A stretch of DNA of 64,000 nt. Source: Candidatus Altarchaeota archaeon (GTDB taxonomy: Archaea; Altiarchaeota; Altiarchaeia; IMC4; QMZM01). Shown here piece after piece: positions 41,774 through 50,941 of the stretch. The stretch spans positions 50,255-114,254 of the forward strand of contig JAFGDV010000012.1 of the NCBI GenBank assembly GCA_016931955.1, read 5' to 3'. The notes under the pieces are model-generated. The model did not search any database, was not told the DNA's origin, and saw only the letters and a list, made by a program, of their open reading frames with translations. Every line of letters starts with the position of its first letter. The stretch's first letter is position 1. The position numbers and the translations under genes are program-made.

Positions 41774-43045
41774 TCAGACTTGTTCGCCGCCTAGGACGTA
41801 TATTTGTTCGCCGAACTGCAGCACGTTCAGTGAGATGTTCACCTTATCGCCTACTTCGGTGTCAGCCTTCAATAGTGCGCTGAAGTTCTCGTTGTTTGGT
41901 ACCATGACCACTTGGTTGCTGATGACTACCTTAGATGGCAGTATGACGTATCCCGTCTTGCTGAAGGAGGCATTCGTCATGCCCGCGTTTTTTAGTGTTT
42001 CCCCTATTTCCATGAGGTCTGATTCCTTTGAAGCCGTGAACATGATACCCCCAGGGTTCAGGGAATAGTTCACCCCCACAGCAGCCAGGATCTCCTTAAC
42101 CCCTGAGTGAGATTTGTTGGCGTATATTATCGTCCTATTGTCTGAGTGCGAAGCCGACACCCCCTCAAGTCTATTTACCCTCTCGAGGGTTTCGTTGTCT
42201 ATTGTCTTGTTCACCATGAACCTTGGCGGCATTACCTCGACCTCCGTTGCCTGCAGCCCGGAGAGCATCTCAGGATGGAAGTCCGATTCTATGACTGCCT
42301 GCGCTAGTATCCCTGTTATGTTTATTGCTTCTGCGTTAACGACTTGGCCTGAAGGGACCCTCTCACTAACGAAGCCGAGCACTCCGCTAAAGAAGCCCTC
42401 TTTTGTTTTCATGAGTGGGAAGGCCAGGAAGTATTCCCCCACCCGGGTATCGAAGCTGCATGGTATGTAGGCTGTGTCGGTTCCAGGACCTGAGATATTC
42501 ACTGGCAGGGTGCCGATGCATGCCCTCATGAAGTCGTGGTTGCCTCTCCCAACATTTGAGTCCATTATCTTCTTCAATGTAAGCGTCTGGTTTTCATCAA
42601 CCTCGTCGAATATGAACCTGCATAGTAGGTAGGTCCCTGACAGGAAACGCTCTCCAGTGTAGGGGTTCTCCACTATTTGTGGATTACCCACTTCGATGAT
42701 TATCTCCTTAAGCCCTGGGAGTGATGTGTTCTGGATAGCCTCTATCGTGTCGAATTCGACGGCTGCTGTGATCCTCGAGATCAGCTCGGGTCTTACTTCC
42801 CTGATCGATGTGAGTATGGTAGAATTGAATATCTCTTCAACAGTGTAGGCATCCACTTCTGGGAAGCTGGATTCCCCCCCAGAGGAGGTTCTGTCGGAGA
42901 GGAACAGTATAGACAAGGCTGACAACAGCATGACGCCTATGATGACATAGATCAGTATATTTGAGCCTTTCTTTCCCTCCTTCTGCTTTGAGCCTTTCTT
43001 CTCCTCCTGCTGCGTCGCCCTGAACTTTTTCTTCTTTTTCGCCAT
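41774..43045 (-). CDS. Membrane-anchored extracellular protein of unknown function
   Basis: A 423-residue protein with a very basic N-terminus (MAKKKKKFRATQQEEKKG), one membrane helix (about residues 31-50, YVIIGVMLLSALSILFLS) and a long outer domain with several N-glycosylation sequons (NST, NQT, NIS, NKT, NYS). Cys at about 141, 161 and 177 may form a disulfide. No family was recognised. The start is divergent to the FKBP gene, 45 nt away. Confidence 0.7.
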   Translation of the reverse strand: MAKKKKKFRATQQEEKKGSKQKEGKKGSNILIYVIIGVMLLSALSILFLSDRTSSGGESSFPEVDAYTVEEIFNSTILTSIREVRPELISRITAAVEFDTIEAIQNTSLPGLKEIIIEVGNPQIVENPYTGERFLSGTYLLCRFIFDEVDENQTLTLKKIMDSNVGRGNHDFMRACIGTLPVNISGPGTDTAYIPCSFDTRVGEYFLAFPLMKTKEGFFSGVLGFVSERVPSGQVVNAEAINITGILAQAVIESDFHPEMLSGLQATEVEVMPPRFMVNKTIDNETLERVNRLEGVSASHSDNRTIIYANKSHSGVKEILAAVGVNYSLNPGGIMFTASKESDLMEIGETLKNAGMTNASFSKTGYVILPSKVVISNQVVMVPNNENFSALLKADTEVGDKVNISLNVLQFGEQIYVLGGEQV

Positions 43046-43090
43046 TCTACGGTTGTTAAGTTATTAATTTTAAATGATAAATCATTAAAA

Positions 43091-43765
43091 ATGGCTGAGT
43101 TTATCAAGATATCATACACGGGCAGCTTGGATGATGGGCGAGTATTCGATACGACAAGCGAGGAAGTGGCTAAAAAGGAGGGCATCTACGACGAAAAAAG
43201 GGTCTATGGTTTCCTCTATATGATAGTCGGCGAGGGGCAGGTCATCAAAGGACTTGATGAAGCCTTAAAGGATATGAAGGTGGGTGAAGAGAAAACCGTC
43301 AAGATCCCGCCAGAAAAAGCCTACGGTAAACGGAATCCTGAACTCATCAGGATCGTTCCATTAAAGAAGTTCAAGGAACAGAAGATAAACCCGATACCTG
43401 GAATGCCAATCGACATCGATGGCCAGATTGCCCGGGTTCAGACCGTCGCCGGCGGACGGGTCAGAGTCGACTTCAACCATGAACTGGCTGGCAGAACCCT
43501 CACATTTAACGCCAAGGTTGAGGTAAAAGCTGAGACAGAAGACGACAAAGTGAAGTTCCTATTAGAGAAGAACTTCAACAAAGTAGAGGGCTTCAACTCG
43601 AAGGTGGATGGTCAGGAGTTATCTGTTACAATACCTGAGAAAGCCTACAAGGACAGGAATCTATTGCTGAGGAAGGCTGCGTTCTCGGCAGAAGCCTTCA
43701 AACACCTCAACATTGGCAAGATAACCTTCTGTGAGGTCTGGGGGAAACCTGAAAAGAAAAAATGA
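43091..43765 (+). CDS. FKBP-type peptidyl-prolyl isomerase (long archaeal form)
   Basis: A 224-residue PPIase: FKBP core (IKISYTGSLDDGRVFDTT, GFLYMIVGEGQVIKGLDEAL, KIPPEKAYGKRN), an inserted IF chaperone domain (about residues 90-140, ending VDFNHELAGRTLTF) and an extra C-terminal alpha/beta domain (150-224). This matches the 26-kDa archaeal FKBP with chaperone activity. TATA-like TAATTTTAAA is 18-27 bp upstream. The start of the next gene overlaps by 4 nt. Confidence 0.93.
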   Translation: MAEFIKISYTGSLDDGRVFDTTSEEVAKKEGIYDEKRVYGFLYMIVGEGQVIKGLDEALKDMKVGEEKTVKIPPEKAYGKRNPELIRIVPLKKFKEQKINPIPGMPIDIDGQIARVQTVAGGRVRVDFNHELAGRTLTFNAKVEVKAETEDDKVKFLLEKNFNKVEGFNSKVDGQELSVTIPEKAYKDRNLLLRKAAFSAEAFKHLNIGKITFCEVWGKPEKKK

Positions 43766-44631
43766 TCGGTGCCGCTCAGAGAGAGATCCTGGAAGTCCTA
43801 ATCGAGTTATACGACAAAAAAAAGGACTCCATTAAGGGCGAAGACATATCCCAGGTTCTCAAGAGGTCTCCTGGGACCATACGGAACCAGATGCAGACCC
43901 TCCGCGCACTGGGCTACGTCGACGGCGTACCAGGCCCCAAGGGAGGCTACACTCCCTCAATGAAGGCCTATCAAGTGCTTGGCATAGAACCTGTTGAGAA
44001 ACCACACGACGTTCCCCTCTATAAAGAGGGTGTGAGGATCGAAGGGGTATCGGCACACAAGATACTCTTCATGAAGGTCACGCACCCAAGCGAATGCCGG
44101 GCGGTGATAAGCATCCTCGGCGACACCCGTAAGATGGAGGACGGAGACGTTATAACGATCGGGCCGACACCCGTGAACCACGTCATCATAAAGGGCAAAG
44201 TGACTGGCAGAGACGACGTTAAAAGGGAGATAATGGTGGACACATACAGCATCACAAGCATACCCAAGGGCAAGGTGTGCGACATCGCAACAAGAAAGCT
44301 CATAAGCCTCAGATCAGACATGGATATAAAGGAATGCGGCAAGACTCTACTAGCGAATAGAATCAACGCAGCCCCAATAATCGACGACGAACGGCTTAAG
44401 GGGATAGTAACCGTCGAAGAGATCGTCAGGGCGATAACCAACGACAAGAAGAACATCAAAGCGAAGGACATAGCAATAAGGGACATCTTCACCATCGGCA
44501 AAGAATCCAAGCTGCTCACCTGCATAAAAAAGATGGAAAAACTAGACGTTGGGCGGTTGATTGTCACAGATGAGGGAAGACCCGTCGGCATAATAACCAG
44601 GACAGACATCCTCCAGAGGATGGTGAAGTGA
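43762..44631 (+). CDS. Predicted transcription regulator: HTH plus CBS pair
   Basis: A 289-residue protein with an N-terminal winged HTH (residues 1-75: REILEVLIELYDKK, GTIRNQMQTLRALGYVDGV), a middle domain (75-165) and two C-terminal CBS domains (about 170-289, GIVTVEEIVRAI and GIITRTDILQRM). This is the archaeal COG2524-type regulator. It probably senses an adenine nucleotide and controls transcription. Overlaps the FKBP stop by 4 nt. Target genes unknown. Confidence 0.85.
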   Translation: MIGAAQREILEVLIELYDKKKDSIKGEDISQVLKRSPGTIRNQMQTLRALGYVDGVPGPKGGYTPSMKAYQVLGIEPVEKPHDVPLYKEGVRIEGVSAHKILFMKVTHPSECRAVISILGDTRKMEDGDVITIGPTPVNHVIIKGKVTGRDDVKREIMVDTYSITSIPKGKVCDIATRKLISLRSDMDIKECGKTLLANRINAAPIIDDERLKGIVTVEEIVRAITNDKKNIKAKDIAIRDIFTIGKESKLLTCIKKMEKLDVGRLIVTDEGRPVGIITRTDILQRMVK

Positions 44632-44771
44632 GCTGGGGAAACCAAGATTACCATACCCTCTTGTAATCATTCTCACAATAGTCTTCGGGGTCCACAGCTT
44701 GTCTCTTCTGAGCCCGTATCCCCCACTGGATCTCATTTTTAGTCTCCCGGATAAATTAAATACAGAAAGAG

Positions 44772-45446
44772 ATGAAAAAACTGTTTATCCCAGCCTATCT
44801 GAGAAAGAATCCTCTGCCAGCGGTTGAAAAAGCATTGAGTCTCATACAGGGATATGAGAGGATCGGTTTGCTGACCACCAGCCAACACCTGAACCAGCTT
44901 GATTCAGTCAGCGAATTCCTGGAAAAAAAGGGCAAGAAAGCGTTGATCGGTGGCCAGATACTGGGCTGCGACATAGAAAATGCCGCTAAGATCGAAGAAC
45001 AAGTCGACTGTTTTTTATACATCGGCTCAGGCAGATTCCATCCCCTGGGGGTGGCATTGAAGACGGATAAGCCAGTAGTGGTCTCCAACCCCTACTCGGA
45101 TTCCGCCAACATGATAACCGAGGATGAGAAACAGAAATACCTGAAGAAGAGGAAGGGCAGACTGTTGAAGGCCCTTCAAGCAGAGGTTTTTGGAGTGATT
45201 GTCTCAACCAAAAGCGGACAGTTCAGCCTCGAAAAAGCATTGAGGATAAAGGAGAGGCTCGAAGATAGGGGCAAAAAGGCCTTCATATTCGCCGGCTCAG
45301 AGATCAATCCGGGAAACCTGCTGCCCTTCAAAGTGGATGCGTGGATCAACACAGCATGTCCTCGTTTAGTGGACGACCACTTCAGTAAACCGATACTGAA
45401 TCCAGAAGAATTAGACACGCTTGAGGAACTGCTTAGAGGAACCTGA
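44772..45446 (+). CDS. Short Dph2-like protein (diphthamide synthase family, first domain missing)
   Basis: A 224-residue protein matching the second and third domains of archaeal Dph2 (radical enzyme making 3-amino-3-carboxypropyl-histidine on EF2): GGQILGCDIENA (second cluster Cys), FLYIGSGRFHPLGVAL, IVSTKSGQFSLEKA and NTACPRLVDDH (third cluster Cys), then KPILNPEELD. Canonical Dph2 has about 340 residues; the N-terminal domain with the first Cys is absent and no start lies upstream. It may be a paralogue with another role or need a separate subunit. Convergent with serS2, overlapping by 14 nt. Confidence 0.78.
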   Translation: MKKLFIPAYLRKNPLPAVEKALSLIQGYERIGLLTTSQHLNQLDSVSEFLEKKGKKALIGGQILGCDIENAAKIEEQVDCFLYIGSGRFHPLGVALKTDKPVVVSNPYSDSANMITEDEKQKYLKKRKGRLLKALQAEVFGVIVSTKSGQFSLEKALRIKERLEDRGKKAFIFAGSEINPGNLLPFKVDAWINTACPRLVDDHFSKPILNPEELDTLEELLRGT

Positions 45447-46935
45447 TCTCCCCTGGAAGCTCACCCAATCTTTTCCTGAACCCCTTAGGCCAGTTTTCAG
45501 GGTCAAGGCCTTTCTGGGCTGTGAATGCTGCAAGCCATCTCTCCAATCCTATGCCAGTGCAGCCCGAATAAAGTTCACCCCCTTGAGCCTTCACATTGAA
45601 GCCCTTTGGATATTTGTCCCCATTATTTGAGGCATTCTGGAACTCCAGCCACTCAGATTCCTCACGTGAACCCTTATAGGGCATGTATGCTTCAAAGTCT
45701 ATCGTCCCTATCTTCTTTTCTTCGTCGGCTATTCCAACCATGCCCTCCTGCGCCATGAACCAGGGGGTCACGAAGGCCATCCTCCACTCAAGTTCCAGTA
45801 TTCCATTGAAGATCTTCTTATAGTGTTCCACGATCTCCTTATGTAATCGCTCTACTTGCTCAGGGTAACCGATCCATACAAACTCTATGCGGTGGAATTC
45901 GTCAACGCGTTCTATGCCATGTATGCCGCCGGATTCATACCTCATCGAGGTGCCGGAGCGGTCGAATACCTTCAGGGGCAGGCTTTCCTCAGCTATCATC
46001 TTACCCGCCAGATAGGGCCAGAACGGCGGACACTGAGCGTAACACATTCCGCCAATGGGTTCCTTTATCCGCTCCTTCACCAACTCCGTAGGAACCTCAC
46101 CCGTTATCTTGTATACGTCTATCACCTCCTCCCAGAGTTCCGGGTCGCGGCTCTGCGGCGGGCATAGGTAGTATATCTCACCGTATAGATTCTTCGCGTG
46201 ACCTGACTTCTTCCACACATCCCATGTCACGGCCTTCGGGATTACGACTTCGTCCACGTCTAGGGGCTTCAATAGTTCGTCTACGACGATCTGCTCCATC
46301 GTCTTCATCATCTTCGTGGCTATTGGACCGAATATCCACTGGCCTCTGCCACGGTGCATTATCCAGTCCCTTTTCTCCATCTCCAGGCTGGGGTCCTTAT
46401 CCCAGGCATGTTTTTTCTCCTCAGAAGACCATATGAGTTCCCAATGCTCTTCCTTTCCCTCATAGTATTGTTTGTCTACTTTCTCCTGGATCAGGCTTAT
46501 CATTCGGTCCACGTAATTCCTCTGCAGGAATTCCTCGTCCAAGTTTTCTAATTCGAGAACACAGTTTTTTTCTTTGAATTCCAGTTTTTTCGCGTATGCT
46601 ATGTCTATCTTTTTCTTCGGCTCCTTCTCTAGCTCGAATTCTATCTTATACTTTTCTGCCCTGACCTCTCTCACACCTACGTGGTGTTTCTTTCCCAGCT
46701 CGGCCGCCAGAAGGTTTTTCATGCGGAAGACTGCGTCATGTGGGCGCACATGTCTTCCAGAAGTGATCCTAAGCATCAGGCGATCGCCTTCCAGTTTGGA
46801 GGACTCTATCTTAGCGCCCTCACCCTTGGGTGCGCCCTTCTCCAGGACAGAAGAAGACTTCAACAGAATATCTCGGACATCAACGCCCTCCAAGGGCTTG
46901 TTGAAAACCAATGTACAATCAAGAATGAACCTCAT
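45433..46935 (-). CDS. serS2: Seryl-tRNA synthetase, rare methanogen-type (SerRS2)
   Basis: A 500-residue class II synthetase of the type found in methanogens and a few related archaea, not the common SerRS. The unique N-terminal tRNA-binding domain (residues 1-165) and the zinc-dependent core are clear: GGMCYAQCPPFWP (Zn Cys), RYESGGIHGIERVDEFHRIE (motif 2) and YSGCTGIGLERWL (motif 3 with the second Zn Cys). It charges tRNA-Ser. A useful lineage marker. Confidence 0.93.
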   Translation of the reverse strand: MRFILDCTLVFNKPLEGVDVRDILLKSSSVLEKGAPKGEGAKIESSKLEGDRLMLRITSGRHVRPHDAVFRMKNLLAAELGKKHHVGVREVRAEKYKIEFELEKEPKKKIDIAYAKKLEFKEKNCVLELENLDEEFLQRNYVDRMISLIQEKVDKQYYEGKEEHWELIWSSEEKKHAWDKDPSLEMEKRDWIMHRGRGQWIFGPIATKMMKTMEQIVVDELLKPLDVDEVVIPKAVTWDVWKKSGHAKNLYGEIYYLCPPQSRDPELWEEVIDVYKITGEVPTELVKERIKEPIGGMCYAQCPPFWPYLAGKMIAEESLPLKVFDRSGTSMRYESGGIHGIERVDEFHRIEFVWIGYPEQVERLHKEIVEHYKKIFNGILELEWRMAFVTPWFMAQEGMVGIADEEKKIGTIDFEAYMPYKGSREESEWLEFQNASNNGDKYPKGFNVKAQGGELYSGCTGIGLERWLAAFTAQKGLDPENWPKGFRKRLGELPGEIRFL

Positions 46936-46989
46936 GTAATATAATTAAGCAGAGAACACATTTAAGTCTATAACATACCATATTGCCTG

Positions 46990-47781
46990 CTAGGATATAA
47001 TAGCCATCATAGTACGTCTAAAGCTTCCCGTTTCCCTTATCAGTGTTTCTTCGCCATTGATTTTTTGAATGTATGTGACCTCTACAGTAAATTCTTCTTC
47101 CTCAAACCAGTCAGGACAGTTCTGTCTTAACACGACCTTTGTAGATTCCCCAAGCTTCAGGGGCTTGTCAAATTTTCGTGAACAGCTATTACCTTCATTA
47201 TCTATAACTTTAATAGACTTCAATGTTATGGGAGTGCCAGCAGCATTTAGAGTGGTGTCGATGGCATCACATAAGAGCACGTCTCCGAAACCTATGCTGG
47301 AAAAATTCCTTACTTCATATATCCGGCCCAGTCCATAACATCCTCTATCGCTTTCCCAGCCAAAGGCTGAAAAGACGAATACTGAGTTTAGGATAAACAC
47401 AAGGATGAATAACCCCGCCAGTATTCTTACGATATTTCTGAAACCCCTCCTATCGAAGAACGAACGAGAAAGCAAACTGGCAATAAACCACCAGTAAATC
47501 AAAAACAGGATACTTAGTATTACTACTCCCCCAATATTCACAGTAGCCAACAATAGGATTACCAATATGACAGGCAGATTGGGGATAATGAATGGCCATC
47601 CAAAGTATGTGAAGGTGGTCATCTGATGTGAATACATCGGGAGTTGGTAGGGAACCCCAAACTTTAGGAATCTGTATATATGATACAGGATATCCGGATA
47701 CAGGATAAGGTTAGCCGCCAGAATAACTGTAAAAAACTTGATTTTGTTTTTAGTCGGCTTCAGGAATTCCTTAAAGCTCAT
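46990..47781 (-). CDS. Membrane protein with outer C-terminal domain
   Basis: A 263-residue protein with about four membrane helices (residues about 14-34, 55-80, 82-100, 112-135) and a soluble C-terminal domain of about 120 residues with Cys at about 149, 166, 195 and 213, rich in beta strands. No family recognised. It stands alone between serS2 and a CBS protein. Confidence 0.65.
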   Translation of the reverse strand: MSFKEFLKPTKNKIKFFTVILAANLILYPDILYHIYRFLKFGVPYQLPMYSHQMTTFTYFGWPFIIPNLPVILVILLLATVNIGGVVILSILFLIYWWFIASLLSRSFFDRRGFRNIVRILAGLFILVFILNSVFVFSAFGWESDRGCYGLGRIYEVRNFSSIGFGDVLLCDAIDTTLNAAGTPITLKSIKVIDNEGNSCSRKFDKPLKLGESTKVVLRQNCPDWFEEEEFTVEVTYIQKINGEETLIRETGSFRRTMMAIIS

Positions 47782-47813
47782 GTTAGGTTATCTGTGCGAG
47801 TAGATAAATACGT

Positions 47814-48581
47814 TCAGCCTACGTACGCCCTTAGTATGTCTTCTATGTCGACTATGCCTTGGAGGTGTCCTTTTTCGTCGGTGACGGGCAGCCGTATGAT
47901 GTCTCTTTCAAGCATCAGGGCTGCTGCTTCCTTGACGTCTGCTCCAGGTTTTATGGTCACCGCTGGCGTCCTCATCGCCTTCTCCACGTGGACTATCTTG
48001 GGCCTGCCGGACTCCTTCGACAACCTTACGGAGCCCGCCCTGATCATGTCCATCCTGGTAAGCACGCCGATGACCTTCTTCTTTTTTAGTACAGGGAAGC
48101 CTGAGAAGTTGCTGGCGTACATCTTATCCCATATCCCAGAAATCTCATCCCCGGGTTCGCAGAATACCACTTCAGATGTCATGACGTCGGCTATTTTCTT
48201 CTTCACAGGATTGTGGGAGTGTTTCATGAATGCAGCAAGCAGGTCACGGGCTGAGATGATGCCTACGATCCTGTCGTCTGCTACGACAGGCAGCTGTCTT
48301 ATCCCTGCTTTTATCATTTTCTGGGCGCATGAGAGCAAGTCTTCCTCAAGCCCTGAGGTGACGACGTTCTTCACCATTATGCCCCCCACCAGGAGGTTTG
48401 CCTTGTTTGAGGTGACCCTCATCACGTCGCCTCTAGTGATGATGCCAACAAGTTTGTCTTCTTCGACGACTGGAAGAGACCGCCTGCGGTGACGACGCAT
48501 GATGGACCTTGCTTTCGTTACCAGATCCGATGCATGAATGCATTCCGGATCCGCCGTCATAACATCTTGGACTAAGACCAT
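47814..48581 (-). CDS. Protein with four CBS domains
   Basis: A 255-residue protein of four CBS repeats (MTADPECIHASDLVTKARSI at the start; KLVGIITRGDV, RIVGIISARDLL, KVIGVLTRMDMI and LQGIVDIEDIL). It is the second such protein in the window and is followed upstream by a third CBS gene on the same strand. A nucleotide-sensing regulatory role is likely; the partner is unknown. Confidence 0.87.
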   Translation of the reverse strand: MVLVQDVMTADPECIHASDLVTKARSIMRRHRRRSLPVVEEDKLVGIITRGDVMRVTSNKANLLVGGIMVKNVVTSGLEEDLLSCAQKMIKAGIRQLPVVADDRIVGIISARDLLAAFMKHSHNPVKKKIADVMTSEVVFCEPGDEISGIWDKMYASNFSGFPVLKKKKVIGVLTRMDMIRAGSVRLSKESGRPKIVHVEKAMRTPAVTIKPGADVKEAAALMLERDIIRLPVTDEKGHLQGIVDIEDILRAYVG

Positions 48582-48630
48582 TTTTCAGGTTTGGTTCCTA
48601 GAATCCAGGAGACGAAAAAGCCCTAGAAGA

Positions 48631-49176
48631 TTAATCCTCGCTTGCACACTCTTCACACATCAATCTTCCATTGAAGGGTCTCAGGTTCTCTGAATAGTTA
48701 CTGCAGACCTCACACACCCCTGAGATAGTTACTTCGGGGGATGGTATGTCGGCTATATCCCATTGACTATGTTCTCTTATCAGTAGATGGAGTGCCGGCT
48801 CAACGCGAACCAGATCAAATTCCGAGAGTATTCCGATGATGTTGCTATCCTTTGTGACCACAAGCCTCCTCACCTCGTTGTCTCTCATCTTCCTGGCTGC
48901 GTCGTCGATGTCCTGTTCAGGCTTTATCGTTATGAGGGGTGAAGTCATTGTCTCTGACACCTTCACTTGTTTTGGATCTTTTCCGTCTGCAACCACTTTT
49001 GCGATTATGTCGGTGTTTGTTATTATTCCCACGCCGACGCCATTGTCTATAACGATCACTGAATCTATGTCGTTCTTTTTCATGACTGATGCAACCCTCT
49101 GAATGTTTTCATCAGGCGTCACATAGATGACTCCTCTAGTCATAGCATCCCCAACCTTTAGTTCCATTTTAGCCAT
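48631..49176 (-). CDS. CBS pair protein with C-terminal zinc ribbon
   Basis: A 181-residue protein: two CBS domains (VGDAMTRGVIYVTPDENIQR ... VGIITNTDI and MTSPLITIKPEQ ... IIGILSEFDLV), then a zinc ribbon (C-x2-C-x15-C-x2-C, GVCEVCSNY ... LMCEECA). The combination is common in archaea. The start may be the second ATG at 49167. The promoter overlaps that of tgtA. Confidence 0.87.
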   Translation of the reverse strand: MAKMELKVGDAMTRGVIYVTPDENIQRVASVMKKNDIDSVIVIDNGVGVGIITNTDIIAKVVADGKDPKQVKVSETMTSPLITIKPEQDIDDAARKMRDNEVRRLVVTKDSNIIGILSEFDLVRVEPALHLLIREHSQWDIADIPSPEVTISGVCEVCSNYSENLRPFNGRLMCEECASED

Positions 49177-49189
49177 TCATTTAATTTGT

Positions 49190-49206
49190 TTCAATAAAGT
49201 ATAAAG
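49190..49206. promoter_or_regulatory. Shared palindromic TATA region, CBS protein / tgtA
   Basis: AAGTATAAAG on the + strand (about 49197-49206) reads CTTTATACTT on the - strand, so one near-palindromic box can serve both divergent genes, 47 nt apart. Confidence 0.45.
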
Positions 49207-49222
49207 GAACTGGGGTTAAAAT

Positions 49223-50941
49223 ATGGGACCTGACTTTGAAGTGAGGGATAAAGACGTCGGCGGGAGGATTGGGAAGCTCAACATAGATAATAAGACCGTT
49301 GAAACGCCGTTGCTGATGCCGGTATACAATCCAAACAAGCCCCTGATAAGCATAGAAGAACTGAGGGATAGATTCAACCTAAAGGCCTTGATGACTAATT
49401 CCTACCTTATGTTGAAGGATGACACCCTCAGGGAGAAGGTGCTCGCGGAGGGCGTCCACAAGTACCTGAACTTCGATGGTTTAATAGCAACTGATTCAGG
49501 CTCATTTCAGCTGATGTCGTATGGGAGCGTTTCCACGACGAATAGGGGGATAATAGAGTTCCAGGAAAGGATCGGCTCAGACATAGGCTCCTTCCTCGAT
49601 ATACCCTCGCTGCCAGATTCTTATAAGCCCCGGGCGGCTGAGGAATTAGATACCTCCTTGGAGAGGGCTAAGGAAGCATTGAACGCAAAGTTTGTCGTCA
49701 ACGCCGGCATTCAGGGTTCAACGCACCTCGACCTCAGGAAGAAGGCTGCCTTAGGAATCGGGGGAAACTTCAGGCTGTGCGCCGTTGGTGGCATCGTCAG
49801 GTTGATGGAGGATTACCGTTTCTCTGACCTCGTGGATATCATCGCAACGGTGAAAGAGAATCTGCCTTCAGATAGGATTGTTCACGCCTTCGGCTTAGGT
49901 CATCCTATGGTTTTTTCTCTCGCTGCCGCCCTCGGATGCGACCTTTTTGATTCCGCTGCCTACGCCCTCTACGCCCAAGATGGTAGGTATATGACTGAGG
50001 CTGGGACGAAGAGGCTGGACAACTTGGATTATCTGCCGTGCTCCTGTCCAATCTGCAGTAAGTATGGTATGGAACTAAGGGAGTTAGAGGAGGGGGAACG
50101 GATTAAAAACCTGGCCTTACATAATCTCTACATCAGCTTTGAGGAATTGAACAGGGTCAAGCAGGCTATCAGGGAGGGTAGTCTCTGGGAGCTGTTGTCC
50201 ATGCGCACCAGATCACATCCAGGGCTTTTTTCAGCCCTCAGTAGGTTATCTGACCATAGTGGATGGCTTTCCAGGCTCGACCCCATCACAAAGAAGACAC
50301 CATTCTATTACACGGGAAGGGAATCCAGGTACAGATCCGAGGTCGTGAATGCGCGTAAAAGGATGAAGAGGGTTTCATCCGTTAACAGGATAAGACTTCA
50401 GCCCTTTGGCAGAGTGCCTGTTGAAGTCTTGGACGTCTACCCCTTCGGGAGCTTCAGTTCGCCTGAGGGTGTGGTCAGAGAGGATCCACCTTTTAGCGTT
50501 AGAGACATCGAGAAGTTACGAGCCATTATGGAGTACCAGTTCGGCAGTGGTGCCTCAGACCTTATAGAGGATGGCTTCAGGATAAAGAAGTCCAGGAAGA
50601 CTGGGAGGATCAGATGGATTTATAGGAAAAAAGAACTTGTCGCCTCAGTGCGCGCATCGGATCACATGATAATACCCAAACAGTATCTTGCGGAAAAACT
50701 CAGGGAGAGATTCAAGTACCCGAAGCTTAGGGTTGTCATTGATGATGAAGCTGTTCCCTTTGTCTCCGAGGGGAAGAGCGTCTTCGCCAGATTCGTTGTA
50801 TGGGTGGATCCTGATTTGAGGGCTAATGACGAGGTCTTAGTAGTTGATCGAAAGGACGAGCTTATCAGGACCGGTACATTGGTTCTCGCACCTAAGGAGG
50901 CTATTGATTTTAGTAGGGGTGTTGCCGTCAGGGTCAGATGA
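49223..50941 (+). CDS. tgtA: Archaeosine tRNA-guanine transglycosylase
   Basis: A 572-residue full-length arcTGT that swaps guanine-15 of tRNA for preQ0, the first step to archaeosine. The catalytic barrel has ATDSGSFQLMSYG (Asp 91), AFGLGHPMVFSLAA and FDSAAYALYAQDGRYMTEAG; the zinc site is LPCSCPICSKYG with a later His. C-terminal domains end in a PUA RNA-binding fold (about residues 495-572, KSVFARFVVWVDPDLRANDE). The gene converges on its neighbour with an 8-nt overlap. Confidence 0.94.
   Translation: MGPDFEVRDKDVGGRIGKLNIDNKTVETPLLMPVYNPNKPLISIEELRDRFNLKALMTNSYLMLKDDTLREKVLAEGVHKYLNFDGLIATDSGSFQLMSYGSVSTTNRGIIEFQERIGSDIGSFLDIPSLPDSYKPRAAEELDTSLERAKEALNAKFVVNAGIQGSTHLDLRKKAALGIGGNFRLCAVGGIVRLMEDYRFSDLVDIIATVKENLPSDRIVHAFGLGHPMVFSLAAALGCDLFDSAAYALYAQDGRYMTEAGTKRLDNLDYLPCSCPICSKYGMELRELEEGERIKNLALHNLYISFEELNRVKQAIREGSLWELLSMRTRSHPGLFSALSRLSDHSGWLSRLDPITKKTPFYYTGRESRYRSEVVNARKRMKRVSSVNRIRLQPFGRVPVEVLDVYPFGSFSSPEGVVREDPPFSVRDIEKLRAIMEYQFGSGASDLIEDGFRIKKSRKTGRIRWIYRKKELVASVRASDHMIIPKQYLAEKLRERFKYPKLRVVIDDEAVPFVSEGKSVFARFVVWVDPDLRANDEVLVVDRKDELIRTGTLVLAPKEAIDFSRGVAVRVR

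Noticed and set aside
44632-44771. Possible tRNA or small gene between the HTH-CBS and Dph2-like genes
   Set aside because: No cloverleaf, T-loop motif or convincing frame could be found; no tRNA was identified anywhere in the window.
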